The notes below the pieces were generated by a model. That model saw only the letters and a program-made list of their open reading frames with translations, was not told the DNA's origin and ran no database searches. A program made the position numbers and the translations under genes. Shown here piece by piece: positions 16,710-26,411 of a stretch of DNA of 64,000 nt (positions are counted from its first letter, which is position 1; every line of letters begins with the position of its first letter). The DNA is from Candidatus Poribacteria bacterium (GTDB lineage Bacteria; Poribacteria; WGA-4E; WGA-3G), in assembly GCA_022827885.1 (NCBI GenBank), contig JAJEIP010000144.1:1-64000 (forward strand), written 5' to 3'.

Positions 16710-17299
16710 GACGCATAATGCTAACCATCTGCTGTCTTATAGTCAGCTGCTTACACCTCAATGCGTGTAGGGTTGCGCAGGTGTTATCCACACAATACAG
16801 CGAAAATATAGCGAGTGCCGCCTACGGCACCGAAGCGAACCACCCCGGTATGAACGATGGAAATCTGGAAACTTTGGCAACACTCCCAGCGCGCAATGAA
16901 CGGAATTTCATCATCAGATTCGCCGAGGTCCATCCCGTCCGAAAAATCATTATTCACAACAGTAACCTCTTCCGATTCGAGATGGACTACTTGAACCCCG
17001 AAACCGGTGAATGGGAGACGTTCCATACCGTTATCCAGCGACGCAATATCGGGGACGAACGGGCACAACCCGAATTCGTTTTTGATAGATTGAACTTCCA
17101 GACGAAGATGATTCGCGTCGCCGTTACGCGAACTGTTGATGATGTCATCGTGAATAAAATAGTAGCCGAACCGGGGGACAAAATTGTTGACCGTCGGACG
17201 ACCCTCGTAGGGCAATACTATCCACACTATCGCGTCATGCAACCCGCAATCGCCCAAATTCGAGAGATTGAGGTCTATCACCTCGCGCAGAACAAGTAA
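16706..17299 (+). CDS. Lipoprotein with discoidin-like (F5/8 type C) domain
   Basis: 197 aa. The N-terminus MRRIMLTICCLIVSCLHLNAC ends in a lipobox-like LHLNAC, with lipidation expected at that cysteine. The remainder looks like a galactose-binding-like jellyroll: YSENIASAAYGTEANHPGMNDGNLETLATLP, FIIRFAEVHPVRKIIIHNSN, a WETFHTV strand, and IREIEVYHL at the end, as in discoidin domains. The start has an AGGAGG 6 bases upstream and overlaps the EutN stop. Its role next to microcompartment genes is unknown; it may simply share the transcript. The domain call is by pattern only. Confidence 0.65.
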   Translation: MRRIMLTICCLIVSCLHLNACRVAQVLSTQYSENIASAAYGTEANHPGMNDGNLETLATLPARNERNFIIRFAEVHPVRKIIIHNSNLFRFEMDYLNPETGEWETFHTVIQRRNIGDERAQPEFVFDRLNFQTKMIRVAVTRTVDDVIVNKIVAEPGDKIVDRRTTLVGQYYPHYRVMQPAIAQIREIEVYHLAQNK

Positions 17300-17468
17300 G
17301 TGCGAATAGGTATCGGTTCGGGGGGCTACGCCCCCTTTCGGCAGTCGGTTTTCGGTCAAGAGGTCTTCGTTTAACGAAGGTCCCTTGTAACCGAAAACTA
17401 TTTTAAAGAAAAACGAAACGATTTGCAACAAACAAAATAAAAAGATTCATCTCATCACGGATCTGATA
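17300..17468 (+). terminator. Terminator-like hairpins before the C25 protease gene
   Basis: GGGGGGC-TAC-GCCCCC followed by TTT (about 17319-17336) is a compact hairpin 20 bases after the lipoprotein stop. Further on, GTTTTCGGT with ACCGAAAAC forms a long stem enclosing the smaller CTTCGTTTAACGAAG. The rest is A-rich. No clear promoter for the protease gene was seen. Confidence 0.6.
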
Positions 17469-20400
17469 ATGCCAACTCACTCCATAATCCTGCGCTTGCC
17501 TGTGTGTAAACGGTTAGCACTACTATTCATAACACTCTTCCTTTGTTTGAATTCCGTTCCCCTGCTCACCCCGAACCCAGAACCGCGGTTTTGGGGGAGT
17601 GCAGCCGCAGCACCCATCTCCTTAAGAAACCAAGGTCCCCGTGCCGCAACACGTAACAGCGCAAAAATCCGAAGAGAGATTGAATTGGTCAGCAGCACCG
17701 CGCAAGGTGTAACCGTCCAACTCATCATCCCCAAATCCGATTTCCTTTTCGAGAACAACGGTGTCGGAACAGAATCGGCCGATCAATTAGGGAACACTTT
17801 ACAGGTCGCTGATGTTGCAGGTCCAACCCTATCTTTTCCGGGATGTAACTTCATGGCCGAATTCGGGACGCTGCGTCTCCCGATGCAATCTACGCTGATG
17901 AGTGTCCCCCCCGATGTCGATTTCCAATTGCGGGTGATTGATAAGGATTTTAGCACACGTAAGATAGAAGCAATCCCACTGACGCCAAGCAAACAAAAGG
18001 ATAGTTTCTTCCCAGCGCGTCTCGCAGAAATCAGAGAAGCCGGGTGGATCCGAGAGAACCGCGTCCTCCCGATCCAACTGAATCCTGTTCAATACAATCC
18101 TATCCGCCGTGAAGTAAGGCTCTATCACCGACTCGTAGTAGAAGTGCGTTTCGTAGGGGGTGGGGTACCCAACGCCTACAGCACGTCCGCACAATCCGGT
18201 GTGTTAGCTCCTACACCCATCGGTTTACATACCGAATCCACGGCTTATGACGCATTTTTCGCTGATATGCTTGTTAACCCACAGAGTGCCATGAAATGGC
18301 GTTCTCCCCGCATTTCGTCTGCGAAGCGAGCACCTGCGGCACCGAGCGTTCCATTCACAGGACCCCGTTATAGAATCAGTGTCACCGACACCGGCATGTA
18401 CAGCATTACAGCACAGGCTCTCGCAGCTGCGGGCGCGAATTTAGAGACGATAGTTCCAAGGACATTGACGCTAACAAATAAAGGAAAACAGATACCGATT
18501 TTCGTCCGCGGCGAAGACGACAAAAGATTCGACCCAACAGATGAAATCATCTTCTATGGCGAACGCCAACACGGAGAAAAGAGTTATATCGATCCCTATT
18601 CCGACGAGAATATCTATTGGCTTTCCTGGGGTGCAGGACCCGGGATCCGAATGGCAACGAAGACTTCGCTCCCAAAATCAAATAACGCGCAAACTTACCG
18701 CTGGTTTCTCACACGCGCCCATATCGAGAAGGACCTACATTTCAGGCGTTTCCGTAATGTAAACCTCGCAGCAAACCAAACATATACGGAATTTAGTCAA
18801 GGATTATTACAACGTCAGTTTGCCCTGACAGAACTGCCACCGCTTCCAGATGATAGTTGGTTCTGGGCTCAACTCGCCGCGCCTGCCTTAAAAACATTCA
18901 ACTTCCAGCTCCCCGGTGTTTCTGATACGGCGCTGCCGACAACCGTCCGAATCAGCCTCCATGGGAGAACTAACACCCCACACCTATCTACGGTTTGGCT
19001 AAACGATAAATTTGAATTCGAGGAAGCCCGCTGGGATGGCGAAACCGAATACCAAATTCAGAATCAGAATATCCCCCAGTCGTTCCTGAATAACGGACGG
19101 AACGCGATCCGAATTACAAACCCCGGTAACCCTGAAGCCCCTATAGATATTATCCTGTTCAATTGGCTTCAAATCGACTACTGGCGAAATTTTAAAGCCA
19201 AAGCGGATGTGCTACCCTTTGCCATTACCCCATTCCGTGACGAAACGGGTGCTGTCAATTCAAGTTTCGAGGTCGAATTAATGAACTTTTCCACGCCAGA
19301 CATCGAAATTTACGGCATCGATGGCACGCGCTACATAGGGGTATCCGCATTTGTCGACAAGAATGTCCCTGGAACTTATAGGGTCTTTTTCCGATCAACC
19401 CAAATTCGTCCGAAGGACGCCAGCGATCCTACGATCCAATACATCGCACTGACCCCGAACCGGTTCCGAAAACCGAAAATCTCGGTGGATACCGCATCCG
19501 AGATGCGCAGCACGCACAACGCCGCAGACTATATTATCATTACACATAACCACTTTATTCAGGACGTTCAGCCACTTGCCGACTATCGCACCCAACAAGG
19601 ACTCCGCACCAAAGTTGTGGATGTCCAAGACATCTACGATGAATTTAACCACGGCATTCTCAACCCCAACGCTATCCGTGAATTCCTCGATTACGCCTAT
19701 CACAATTGGCAGCCCCCTGCTCCGACGTATGTCTTTCTCATAGGGGATACAAATATCGACATTAAAAATAAACCGAATTTCGTCCCGACGATGCAGGTGC
19801 AAATCCCAGGCTACGGCTCCAGTGGGTCCGACCATCAATTCGTTACATTTCGAGGGGAAGATAGTTTTCCGGATATGCTTATCGGTAGAATGCCCGCGAG
19901 TAACCGCGTCGATCTCCGCATATTCATTGAACGCACCATCAACTATGAAACTTCCGCTTCAGTCGGTTCTTGGCACAAACGGCTCCTCATGCTCGCAGGT
20001 TCAGATTTCAGATTCCACTGGCAGACCAGTCAACTCATCGCCCACAATCAACTGAATAGCAAATATGAAACCCAACGTATCTATGCCCCGCATACAAGTG
20101 AACCGACGTTAACTGACGACGTTGCCCTTACGCCTATCGGTAGACGGGTTATCGATGGCTTTAATGACGGTGTCAGTATAGTGAACTATATTGGCCACGG
20201 GGGCGGGGGTAGATGGGCATCGAGTCGGATGCTTGACTTTGCCGACCCCGAACAGAATTTAACCAATATTTCACAACTCCCGTTTGTTATCAGTATGACC
20301 TGCTACACCGGGGCGTTTGAGGGGAATAAACACAGTCTCGCTGAAGAACTCCTGCGCTCGGAAAACGGGGGTGCCATTGCCGTCATTGCCGCAACCAGCA

Positions 20401-22643
20401 TCGGATTGTTAGATGGCGACTTTATACTGAATGCCGAAATATTTGACGTTATCTTCAACAAGCAGATACACAGTTTCGGTGCCATCCTCGGACAGGCAAA
20501 AACCCAGTTCCTCATCAATGCACCCAGGTTCCTCGATCTCGCCGAAGTCTTCACGCTTTTCGGGGATCCAGCGTCACACTTGAAAATACCGAGCAATCAG
20601 ATACAGGTCACCGCAGACATGCGTCCACAGCAAGGACAAAACGCCTCTCAAGGCGATACTTTGCTCGCCGTTTCCGGCACGTTCTCGGATAGGACCTTTA
20701 ATGGAGATGCCGAAATTATTGTTGTTCCGACAACTGAAACCGCCCTGTCAAAAGATATAAAACTGAAACCCGAAATCGTTTCTATCACCAATGGACAGGT
20801 CAACACAGAAATACGAGTCCCCACCGACCCCGATTTTGATGAAGGGGCTGTCCAGATTTACGCATGGAACGCAGATGAAGAGGCTCTGGGGTATGCAACC
20901 TATAAGGTCTTAGATCGGTATGTCAAGAACGTCCGCCTCACCCCTTTCCCGGTTGACTTAAATCAACCGACGCACCTGTACGTAGAAGTCGTCGACAAAG
21001 ATGCGATTGATCAAATAACGCTCTATTGGAGTTTGGACGGTCACGAATTCTTTACAATCCCCGTTGTGCCGCACAAGGGCGCAACCTATAGGAGTGAGCG
21101 ACCTATCCCCGGATATTCTACCCAGGAAATTATCGATTATTACGCCGAAATTAAAGTTAAAAGTGGACGTACATTTCAAACCGAGCTTATCACCTACGAT
21201 GTAGGATATGAGGAAATTGGTATTGATCTTCTCCTGTTGGATCAAACCCTTACATGGGATACAACACCGCCCTTCACGCTCTCAGTCCAAATCCGAAACA
21301 TAGGGGACCAAACCGTTCAAAACGTCCCTGTCCAGTTTTTTGTCCAAGCATTGAACGATAACACTGATATTCCCAATACAAACGTCAGCGCTGCGTCGAT
21401 ACTCACCACGCTCCAAGACGCTACGCCGATCGGGGATCTCCAAATACTTCCCGAAGTTCTACTGGGGAGTCAAGTCGTCGTAAGCGTTCCGTGGCAACCG
21501 CCACCCGGTGAATATCTCGTCACGGTCTACTTGGATCCACCATCTGCTGAACTCCCAAATGGAAGTATCATTGAAAAACGGGAAAGGAATAACTGGACAT
21601 CGAAACAGTTCTCGGGCAATCGTATCATTCTGACACCCGAAGTGCTCGATCAACCGATCCAGAGTCCAGATGGTATCTTTCGTATCGCTGTTCCGTCCGG
21701 CAGTGTGAAAACAGGTGCCGTTCTGACGTATAGCGAAGAGGCACTTACCATTACCAATCAACCCGATATCACAGTGGAAACACTTCCAACATCCGCACGC
21801 GCCTATCAATTTGATGTGGAGGCATCGGGGTCGGAAACCGCGCCTGACCTGACAGTAACCGCCACTTTCGAAAAAGCAGGGACCGGCGACGTCCATATCT
21901 ATCAGCGCGACGTTGACAACGGGAATTGGATTCGGGTCGGCGAGGAAACCACGAGTGAAGATACTATCTCTGCAGCGGTTCAACTGCCGGGGGCGTTTGC
22001 GTTGCTCTCCCACAATGACACACGTCCACCCGCGCTTGAGTTGACCTTTGACCACCAAGGTTTCGTCGATGGCGACTATATCTCCGATACACCCACCATC
22101 TCGGCACGGATTGAGGACGCAAACGGGATCGATGCACGTCCGGAGAATATCCTCTTCACCAAAAACGGCGAAAACGTGCCACCAGATGACTATGTGATTG
22201 CGGCATCACCGACGAACAACAATCTACTCCTGATTACCTACACCCCTGTCTTGGAACCCGGTGAATACCGTATCCGGTTGCAGGCACAGGACGCAAACGG
22301 CAATATCTCAAACACGGAGCGTACTGCGACTGTCGCTGGGGAGTTTGAAATCAAAAATATCGCCAACTTCCCGAATCCATTTGTGCCGGGAAGCGGCACC
22401 CACTTCGCTTATTATCTCACGGAAAGCGCCGACGAGGTCAGCCTGAAAATCTACACGATTACGGGTCGCCGTATCATCGCCATTGACACACTGGATGCCT
22501 CTGTCTCTTTCAATGAATACCATTATGACGGCTACGACGATGATGGCGAACCGCTTGCGAACGGGGTCTATCTCTACAAATTCACCGCCCGCAAAGGCGA
22601 TGTCCGCAAACAAAAAGTCGGAAAGATCGCCATACGAAAGTAA
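17469..22643 (+). CDS. Large secreted gingipain-type (C25) peptidase with C-terminal sorting-like domain
   Basis: 1724 aa. A signal peptide (LALLFITLFLCLNSVPLL) and an N-terminal beta-rich region of about 680 residues precede a C25 caspase-like domain (about 685-1040): DYIIITHNHFI, VDVQDIYDEF, YVFLIGDTN, catalytic H910 in NYIGHGGGG and C945 in MTCYTGAF, 35 residues apart as in gingipains. Beta domains follow, including one CARDB-like segment (about 1255-1370), and the tail NFPNPFVPGSGTHFAYYL to IAIRK is a FlgD-Ig/T9SS-type domain. It resembles PorU, the T9SS sortase, and also exported gingipain-like enzymes; which it is cannot be decided here. Acts at or outside the outer membrane. Confidence 0.88.
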   Translation: MPTHSIILRLPVCKRLALLFITLFLCLNSVPLLTPNPEPRFWGSAAAAPISLRNQGPRAATRNSAKIRREIELVSSTAQGVTVQLIIPKSDFLFENNGVGTESADQLGNTLQVADVAGPTLSFPGCNFMAEFGTLRLPMQSTLMSVPPDVDFQLRVIDKDFSTRKIEAIPLTPSKQKDSFFPARLAEIREAGWIRENRVLPIQLNPVQYNPIRREVRLYHRLVVEVRFVGGGVPNAYSTSAQSGVLAPTPIGLHTESTAYDAFFADMLVNPQSAMKWRSPRISSAKRAPAAPSVPFTGPRYRISVTDTGMYSITAQALAAAGANLETIVPRTLTLTNKGKQIPIFVRGEDDKRFDPTDEIIFYGERQHGEKSYIDPYSDENIYWLSWGAGPGIRMATKTSLPKSNNAQTYRWFLTRAHIEKDLHFRRFRNVNLAANQTYTEFSQGLLQRQFALTELPPLPDDSWFWAQLAAPALKTFNFQLPGVSDTALPTTVRISLHGRTNTPHLSTVWLNDKFEFEEARWDGETEYQIQNQNIPQSFLNNGRNAIRITNPGNPEAPIDIILFNWLQIDYWRNFKAKADVLPFAITPFRDETGAVNSSFEVELMNFSTPDIEIYGIDGTRYIGVSAFVDKNVPGTYRVFFRSTQIRPKDASDPTIQYIALTPNRFRKPKISVDTASEMRSTHNAADYIIITHNHFIQDVQPLADYRTQQGLRTKVVDVQDIYDEFNHGILNPNAIREFLDYAYHNWQPPAPTYVFLIGDTNIDIKNKPNFVPTMQVQIPGYGSSGSDHQFVTFRGEDSFPDMLIGRMPASNRVDLRIFIERTINYETSASVGSWHKRLLMLAGSDFRFHWQTSQLIAHNQLNSKYETQRIYAPHTSEPTLTDDVALTPIGRRVIDGFNDGVSIVNYIGHGGGGRWASSRMLDFADPEQNLTNISQLPFVISMTCYTGAFEGNKHSLAEELLRSENGGAIAVIAATSIGLLDGDFILNAEIFDVIFNKQIHSFGAILGQAKTQFLINAPRFLDLAEVFTLFGDPASHLKIPSNQIQVTADMRPQQGQNASQGDTLLAVSGTFSDRTFNGDAEIIVVPTTETALSKDIKLKPEIVSITNGQVNTEIRVPTDPDFDEGAVQIYAWNADEEALGYATYKVLDRYVKNVRLTPFPVDLNQPTHLYVEVVDKDAIDQITLYWSLDGHEFFTIPVVPHKGATYRSERPIPGYSTQEIIDYYAEIKVKSGRTFQTELITYDVGYEEIGIDLLLLDQTLTWDTTPPFTLSVQIRNIGDQTVQNVPVQFFVQALNDNTDIPNTNVSAASILTTLQDATPIGDLQILPEVLLGSQVVVSVPWQPPPGEYLVTVYLDPPSAELPNGSIIEKRERNNWTSKQFSGNRIILTPEVLDQPIQSPDGIFRIAVPSGSVKTGAVLTYSEEALTITNQPDITVETLPTSARAYQFDVEASGSETAPDLTVTATFEKAGTGDVHIYQRDVDNGNWIRVGEETTSEDTISAAVQLPGAFALLSHNDTRPPALELTFDHQGFVDGDYISDTPTISARIEDANGIDARPENILFTKNGENVPPDDYVIAASPTNNNLLLITYTPVLEPGEYRIRLQAQDANGNISNTERTATVAGEFEIKNIANFPNPFVPGSGTHFAYYLTESADEVSLKIYTITGRRIIAIDTLDASVSFNEYHYDGYDDDGEPLANGVYLYKFTARKGDVRKQKVGKIAIRK

Positions 22644-22710
22644 AGTTGACGCTACGGAACCTTCGCGGCTCATGAATGAATTACCGTTGTGGAGGTATCA
22701 GAGGTGTGAA

Positions 22711-22817
22711 TTGTCTGAATCGCGGGTTACGCAGATTTCAGGGTAAACGCCAGTAATAGAACAACCTCTTCAATCCGCGCAATCCGTATAATCCGTGAAA
22801 ATCCGTGATTCAGACAA
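22711..22817. repeat. ATCCG repeat element, copy 1 with inverted half copy
   Basis: CTTCAATCCGCGCAATCCGT and the following units of an ATCCGYG pattern, ending GATTCAGACAA (22767-22817), abut the stop codon of the acetyltransferase gene. An inverted partial copy, TTGTCTGAATCGCGGGTTAC, begins at 22711. Related copies are at 54349-54400 and 56910-56952. The rest of 22644-22817 shows no gene. Confidence 0.75.
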
Positions 22818-23795
22818 CTACCCCCGCCCAAACACCAAAACATCATAATCCTGTCCGCTATACGTGAATTGGTCTTTGAACCGACCTTCACAGGTAAAGC
22901 CTGCGGTTTCCAAAATCTCCGCCTTCTTCTCAGCACCACTGTCCACATAACACTGAACCTTCACATCAGGGAACGCGACCGCCGAAAGCAACGCAGGAAC
23001 AGCGTCTGCGAAATTCGGATGAAAGAAGAGGTCCAACACAGCAGTCGCTGGGTGCCAGCGCGAATCACGACCCACGGTTACCCATCCAACAATCGCGCCA
23101 CCTGAAGAAATTAACAATTTCGCATCAGCGTAGGTATCCTCGATCTCCAAATCGTGTTTGAAACCCAGAAACCCGCCTTCAAGATTCGTGGGACCGTAAA
23201 CCGCCCACTTCAGACTTCGGAGCGTGTCCCATCCGACAATACCCGATAACGCCGTGACTTTCGGCCAATCGTGCCATTCCACAGACTTTGGCACCGCAAG
23301 TGCAGGCGCGAAGTAGTGTTCCTCAAAATCTTCATTCACATGATACTTCATAAAACCGGATTCTGGAAATACACTCTCAAATCCGAAACTGTGATAGATA
23401 TAATACGGATGACTGTTGTAACCCGTGCCTAAATAGAGAGCCTTACCTGACCGTTGTCGGAAATCCTCCATCTGATACGCCATCACGCCTTTCGCTGCCC
23501 CCTTCCGACGCTGTTTCGGGAGCGTGAAAACGTGCCCTAAAATACCGACCCCTTCGTATTCGACTGTCATAATGTTACTAATCACAGCGCCGTTGAGTTT
23601 ACCCACATAGAAACGGGTTTCTAAGGCATCAAGCACTTCTGTAACACACCGCTCAATATGCCACTTATAGTGCCCCGGTTTATGCCCAAGGAATTGTTTT
23701 ATCTCTTCGGCATGGGGCGTGTCGGGAGCGGTAACCACACCGACCTCCATCCGTTCCGCTGTTTTCAGTAATACGTCTCCGAATTTATCGTACAT
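22818..23795 (-). CDS. GNAT-family N-acetyltransferase
   Basis: 325 aa from the ATG at 23795; AGAGG lies 5 bases upstream, favouring it over the in-frame GTG two codons earlier. The acetyl-CoA-binding motif A is GHVFTLPKQRRKGAAKGVMAYQ (about residues 95-118), preceded by VGKLNGAVISNIMTVEYEGVGIL, followed by ALYLGTGYNSHPYYIYHSFGF, a normal GNAT core. The C-terminal 160 residues contain a second, weaker GNAT-like half (LLISSGGAIVGWVTVG, VQCYVDSGAEKKAEILETAGF). The substrate is unknown. It is a solitary minus-strand gene diverging from ndk. Confidence 0.8.
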   Translation of the reverse strand: MYDKFGDVLLKTAERMEVGVVTAPDTPHAEEIKQFLGHKPGHYKWHIERCVTEVLDALETRFYVGKLNGAVISNIMTVEYEGVGILGHVFTLPKQRRKGAAKGVMAYQMEDFRQRSGKALYLGTGYNSHPYYIYHSFGFESVFPESGFMKYHVNEDFEEHYFAPALAVPKSVEWHDWPKVTALSGIVGWDTLRSLKWAVYGPTNLEGGFLGFKHDLEIEDTYADAKLLISSGGAIVGWVTVGRDSRWHPATAVLDLFFHPNFADAVPALLSAVAFPDVKVQCYVDSGAEKKAEILETAGFTCEGRFKDQFTYSGQDYDVLVFGRG

Positions 23796-23830
23796 AACCA
23801 CCTCTGTTGGATTGATCTTAGCAAATAAAA

Positions 23831-23859
23831 TTGCACTACACCGAAAAATATGATATACT
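23831..23859 (+). promoter_or_regulatory. ndk promoter
   Basis: TTGCAC (23831-23836), 17-nt spacer and TATACT (23854-23859). The leader is about 88 nt and contains a possible hairpin around GCGCTGTAGAGGCGCG (23922-23937); GGAGGG lies 6 bases before the ndk ATG. Confidence 0.65.
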
Positions 23860-23953
23860 TAAAATCGCTTGATGTCAAGCCTGAATACTTGTATCATAAA
23901 GCATTAATATGGGTGCGCTGTAGAGGCGCGTGCCACGTTAAAATGGAGGGACT

Positions 23954-24418
23954 ATGGAGACAGAACAGACACTGGTTCTCATCAAACCGGACGGTGTTCA
24001 ACGGGGGCTTATCGGTGAAGTGATTGCCCGCTATGAACACAAAGGACTCAAAATCGTTGGAATGAAATTGTTGCAGCTCCCCCGCGAAACAGCAGAGAAA
24101 CTCTATGCTGTCCATCAGGGCAAGTCTTTTTACACTGTACTTATCGAATTCATGACTTCAGCCCCTATTGTTGCCTTAGCGATTGAAGGGCGAGACGCAA
24201 TAGAATTGGTCCGCATCCTTAACGGAGAAACCGACCCAAGGAAGTCGCAACCCGGAAGTATCCGAGGCGATTTCTCAATCAATATCACGCATAACGTCGT
24301 GCACGCATCCGACTCGCCAAGGAGTGCTGAGCGTGAATTAGATATCGTGTTTGCACCCGATGAACGCTACAAATATCACCGAATAGATGAAGATATACTG
24401 CATCCTTCGGCGGTGTAA
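23954..24418 (+). CDS. ndk: Nucleoside diphosphate kinase
   Basis: 154 aa. The family is clear from TLVLIKPDGVQRGLIGEVI, the lysine-tyrosine region YAVHQGKSFY and the phospho-histidine motif NITHNVVHASDS (H117), where the usual HGSDS has alanine for glycine. It balances NTP pools by transferring the gamma phosphate via phospho-His117. A good Shine-Dalgarno (GGAGGG) and its own promoter indicate an independent transcript. The C-terminus is a few residues longer than the common 136-150 aa forms. Confidence 0.95.
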   Translation: METEQTLVLIKPDGVQRGLIGEVIARYEHKGLKIVGMKLLQLPRETAEKLYAVHQGKSFYTVLIEFMTSAPIVALAIEGRDAIELVRILNGETDPRKSQPGSIRGDFSINITHNVVHASDSPRSAERELDIVFAPDERYKYHRIDEDILHPSAV

Positions 24419-24523
24419 CGGATAGGCATTAAACTGCGTTTTTTATTCAACACGCACAGTTCCAAAATCTTATTCGAGAACTTTTGTGCAAAAAATACCA
24501 AAAATAGATGGAGGTCAAAACAA

Positions 24524-25300
24524 GTGAAAACTCTTAATGTATGCGCGCTTATCCTCGGGCTTACCCTTGGATTCGCTTTCAGTGTCCACGCCGGTAAAGC
24601 CGACTGCGAAAACCTTGATGGTGATGGCGCGAAACCCGTTAAAGAAGTCGGAAAAGAAGGAGATGCTGTCCAGAACGATTACGATGAGATCGTTGAAGAA
24701 GATGACCGAAAAGGCGTCACCTACCTCGCCTACATTGGCGGGAGGACTCCTAAACCGAATAATTGTGGACTTAACCCAAAGAACCCTGAAGCCGAGTGGA
24801 CGGGGTGGGGAGGTCCCCTTGATACAGACAATGCAACTATCGGCGAAGGCGGCGGAACCCGCAACGAAATCGTCATCGGCGGTATCTACTTTGAACGGGG
24901 TATCGGATCACATTCGGTTGCAACGATGGTATACGATTTAAGTGGCGATAATTACCTCAAATTTGAAGGATACGTTGGCATGTCAGATGAGAAAGACCCA
25001 GCAGAATGCGGGCACGGCGGCAGCGGCGACTTCATTTTTAGCATTGATGGAAAACAGGTCTTTAAATCTGATGTACTCCAGGGTACCGACGGCGGGAAGA
25101 ACGTTGACGCTGTCAAAGTGGAATTTGACATCCCGGCAAACGCCAAGGAACTCGAAATCATTATGGGCGACGGCGGCGATGGGGCAGGCTGCGACCACTC
25201 CGCAATTGGCGATGCCAAACTCCTCAACGCCCAAGCACTCGCCGTTGAACCCGCTAACAAACTCCCCACAATCTGGGGACATTTGAAAGATAGTTATTAG
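24524..25300 (+). CDS. Secreted NPCBM-domain protein with KLxTxWGxLK tail
   Basis: 258 aa from a GTG start preceded by GGAGG at 10 bases. A signal peptide (NVCALILGLTLGFAFSVHAG) precedes an acidic linker and an NPCBM-like carbohydrate-binding domain (YLAYIGGRTP..., IVIGGIYFERGIGSHSVATMVYDLSG, VFKSDVLQGTDGGKNVDAVKVEFDIPANAKELEIIMGDGGDGAGCDHS). The last residues, AVEPANKLPTIWGHLKDSY, match the tails of the two LamG proteins. Function is extracellular binding by inference; no catalytic site is seen. Followed by a long-loop terminator. Confidence 0.8.
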   Translation: MKTLNVCALILGLTLGFAFSVHAGKADCENLDGDGAKPVKEVGKEGDAVQNDYDEIVEEDDRKGVTYLAYIGGRTPKPNNCGLNPKNPEAEWTGWGGPLDTDNATIGEGGGTRNEIVIGGIYFERGIGSHSVATMVYDLSGDNYLKFEGYVGMSDEKDPAECGHGGSGDFIFSIDGKQVFKSDVLQGTDGGKNVDAVKVEFDIPANAKELEIIMGDGGDGAGCDHSAIGDAKLLNAQALAVEPANKLPTIWGHLKDSY

Positions 25301-25355
25301 ATTCTGAGAGTTTCCATACTGTTGTAATAGATGGAAATTTCTGAATAACATTCAT

Positions 25356-25419
25356 AAACCTGATTTAGATAAGCCATATCGTTTGTGGATACAGAAGGCG
25401 CGCCTAAATCAGGTTTTTT
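25356..25419 (+). terminator. Intrinsic terminator after the NPCBM gene
   Basis: AAACCTGATTTAG (25356-25368) pairs perfectly with CTAAATCAGGTTT (25404-25416) across a 35-nt loop, ending in TTTTTT. Confidence 0.8.
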
Positions 25420-25530
25420 GTTGCAATTTCGTGCCGTATACGTTATTATAAGTTAGAAGGATAAGGACGAATTTCAATCCCACAGACGCGCGTTTCAAGC
25501 GCGCTCAGCAAACATAAGAAGGAAGAAACA

Positions 25531-26301
25531 ATGAAAAAAGTATTATTAATCCTCGGCGTGATGTGTTTCAGCCTCATGGCTGTTCATATGAGCACTGCCG
25601 AGATTGATCTGGAGACGGCTGTCGGTATCTGGTTATTCGATGAGGGTAAAGGCGGTGAAGCCGGCGATCTGTCTCCGGCAGGAAATGATGGCGAACTCGT
25701 CAAATCTCCGGCATGGGTAGACGGTAAATTCGGCAAGGCACTCGAATTTGATGGAAAAGCCAGTTGCGTCTCAACCGGACAGAAACTCCTTGATAACCTT
25801 GAAGAGTTTACGATTCTGACTTGGGTAAAAACAACGAGTGCTCCCGCAAATCGAACTGGACTCGTCGGACAAAACGACTCTCCAGAATTCGGTTTTATTG
25901 ATGCCAACACTATCAACCTCTGGACACCCACGGCTGGTGGAACACCTAATCCGTGGAAATTCAAACACGGTGATGGTAAATGGCACCACGTCGGGTGTGT
26001 CGCTACGACAGAATACGTCCACGTTTATATTGATGGTGAGTATGTTGAGAAAAAGGGCGGCTGGGCAAATCACGGCACTTCTGCCTTTAACGTCAATATT
26101 GGTGGCTGTGGGGTCTGGGATCCCGCTGGAAATTTCTTTCCAGGGGCTATGGACGAAGTCGCTATTTTCCACTCAGCACTGGAACAGGAAGACGTTGAGG
26201 TGCTGATGGAAGGATTTGATAAATATTTAGCGGTCGATCCAGCAGGAAAACTCGGGACAACTTGGGGGCATATTAAAGCAACGCATCATTTTAAGCAATA
26301 A
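25531..26301 (+). CDS. Secreted LamG/concanavalin-like lectin domain protein 2
   Basis: 256 aa. A signal peptide (VLLILGVMCFSLMAVHMSTA) is followed by a LamG fold nearly colinear with the 5.9-kb protein: VGIWLFDEGKGGEAGDLSPAGNDG, KFGKALEFDGKASCVSTG, FTILTWVKTT, WHHVGCVATTE and AMDEVAIFHSALEQEDVEVLMEG. The C-terminus AVDPAGKLGTTWGHIKATHHF carries the shared tail motif. GGAAG lies before the ATG. It is probably a paralogue of the protein at 5919. It is followed by a bidirectional hairpin that separates it from the convergent TPR gene. Confidence 0.85.
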   Translation: MKKVLLILGVMCFSLMAVHMSTAEIDLETAVGIWLFDEGKGGEAGDLSPAGNDGELVKSPAWVDGKFGKALEFDGKASCVSTGQKLLDNLEEFTILTWVKTTSAPANRTGLVGQNDSPEFGFIDANTINLWTPTAGGTPNPWKFKHGDGKWHHVGCVATTEYVHVYIDGEYVEKKGGWANHGTSAFNVNIGGCGVWDPAGNFFPGAMDEVAIFHSALEQEDVEVLMEGFDKYLAVDPAGKLGTTWGHIKATHHFKQ

Positions 26302-26323
26302 TCCCTCCTTTTTTCAACACTCG

Positions 26324-26362
26324 TAGACGTACTGGGTTCTCGTAAATTCCCCAGTGCGTCTA
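26324..26362. terminator. Bidirectional hairpin between convergent genes
   Basis: TAGACGTACTGGG and CCCAGTGCGTCTA form a 13-bp stem with one G-U pair and a 13-nt loop, between the stops of the LamG gene (+) and the TPR gene (-). Confidence 0.65.
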
Positions 26363-26411
26363 TGCGTAACCTTCCCGTTGGAATCCGAACGCTTCACACA
26401 TACCGGCACTG

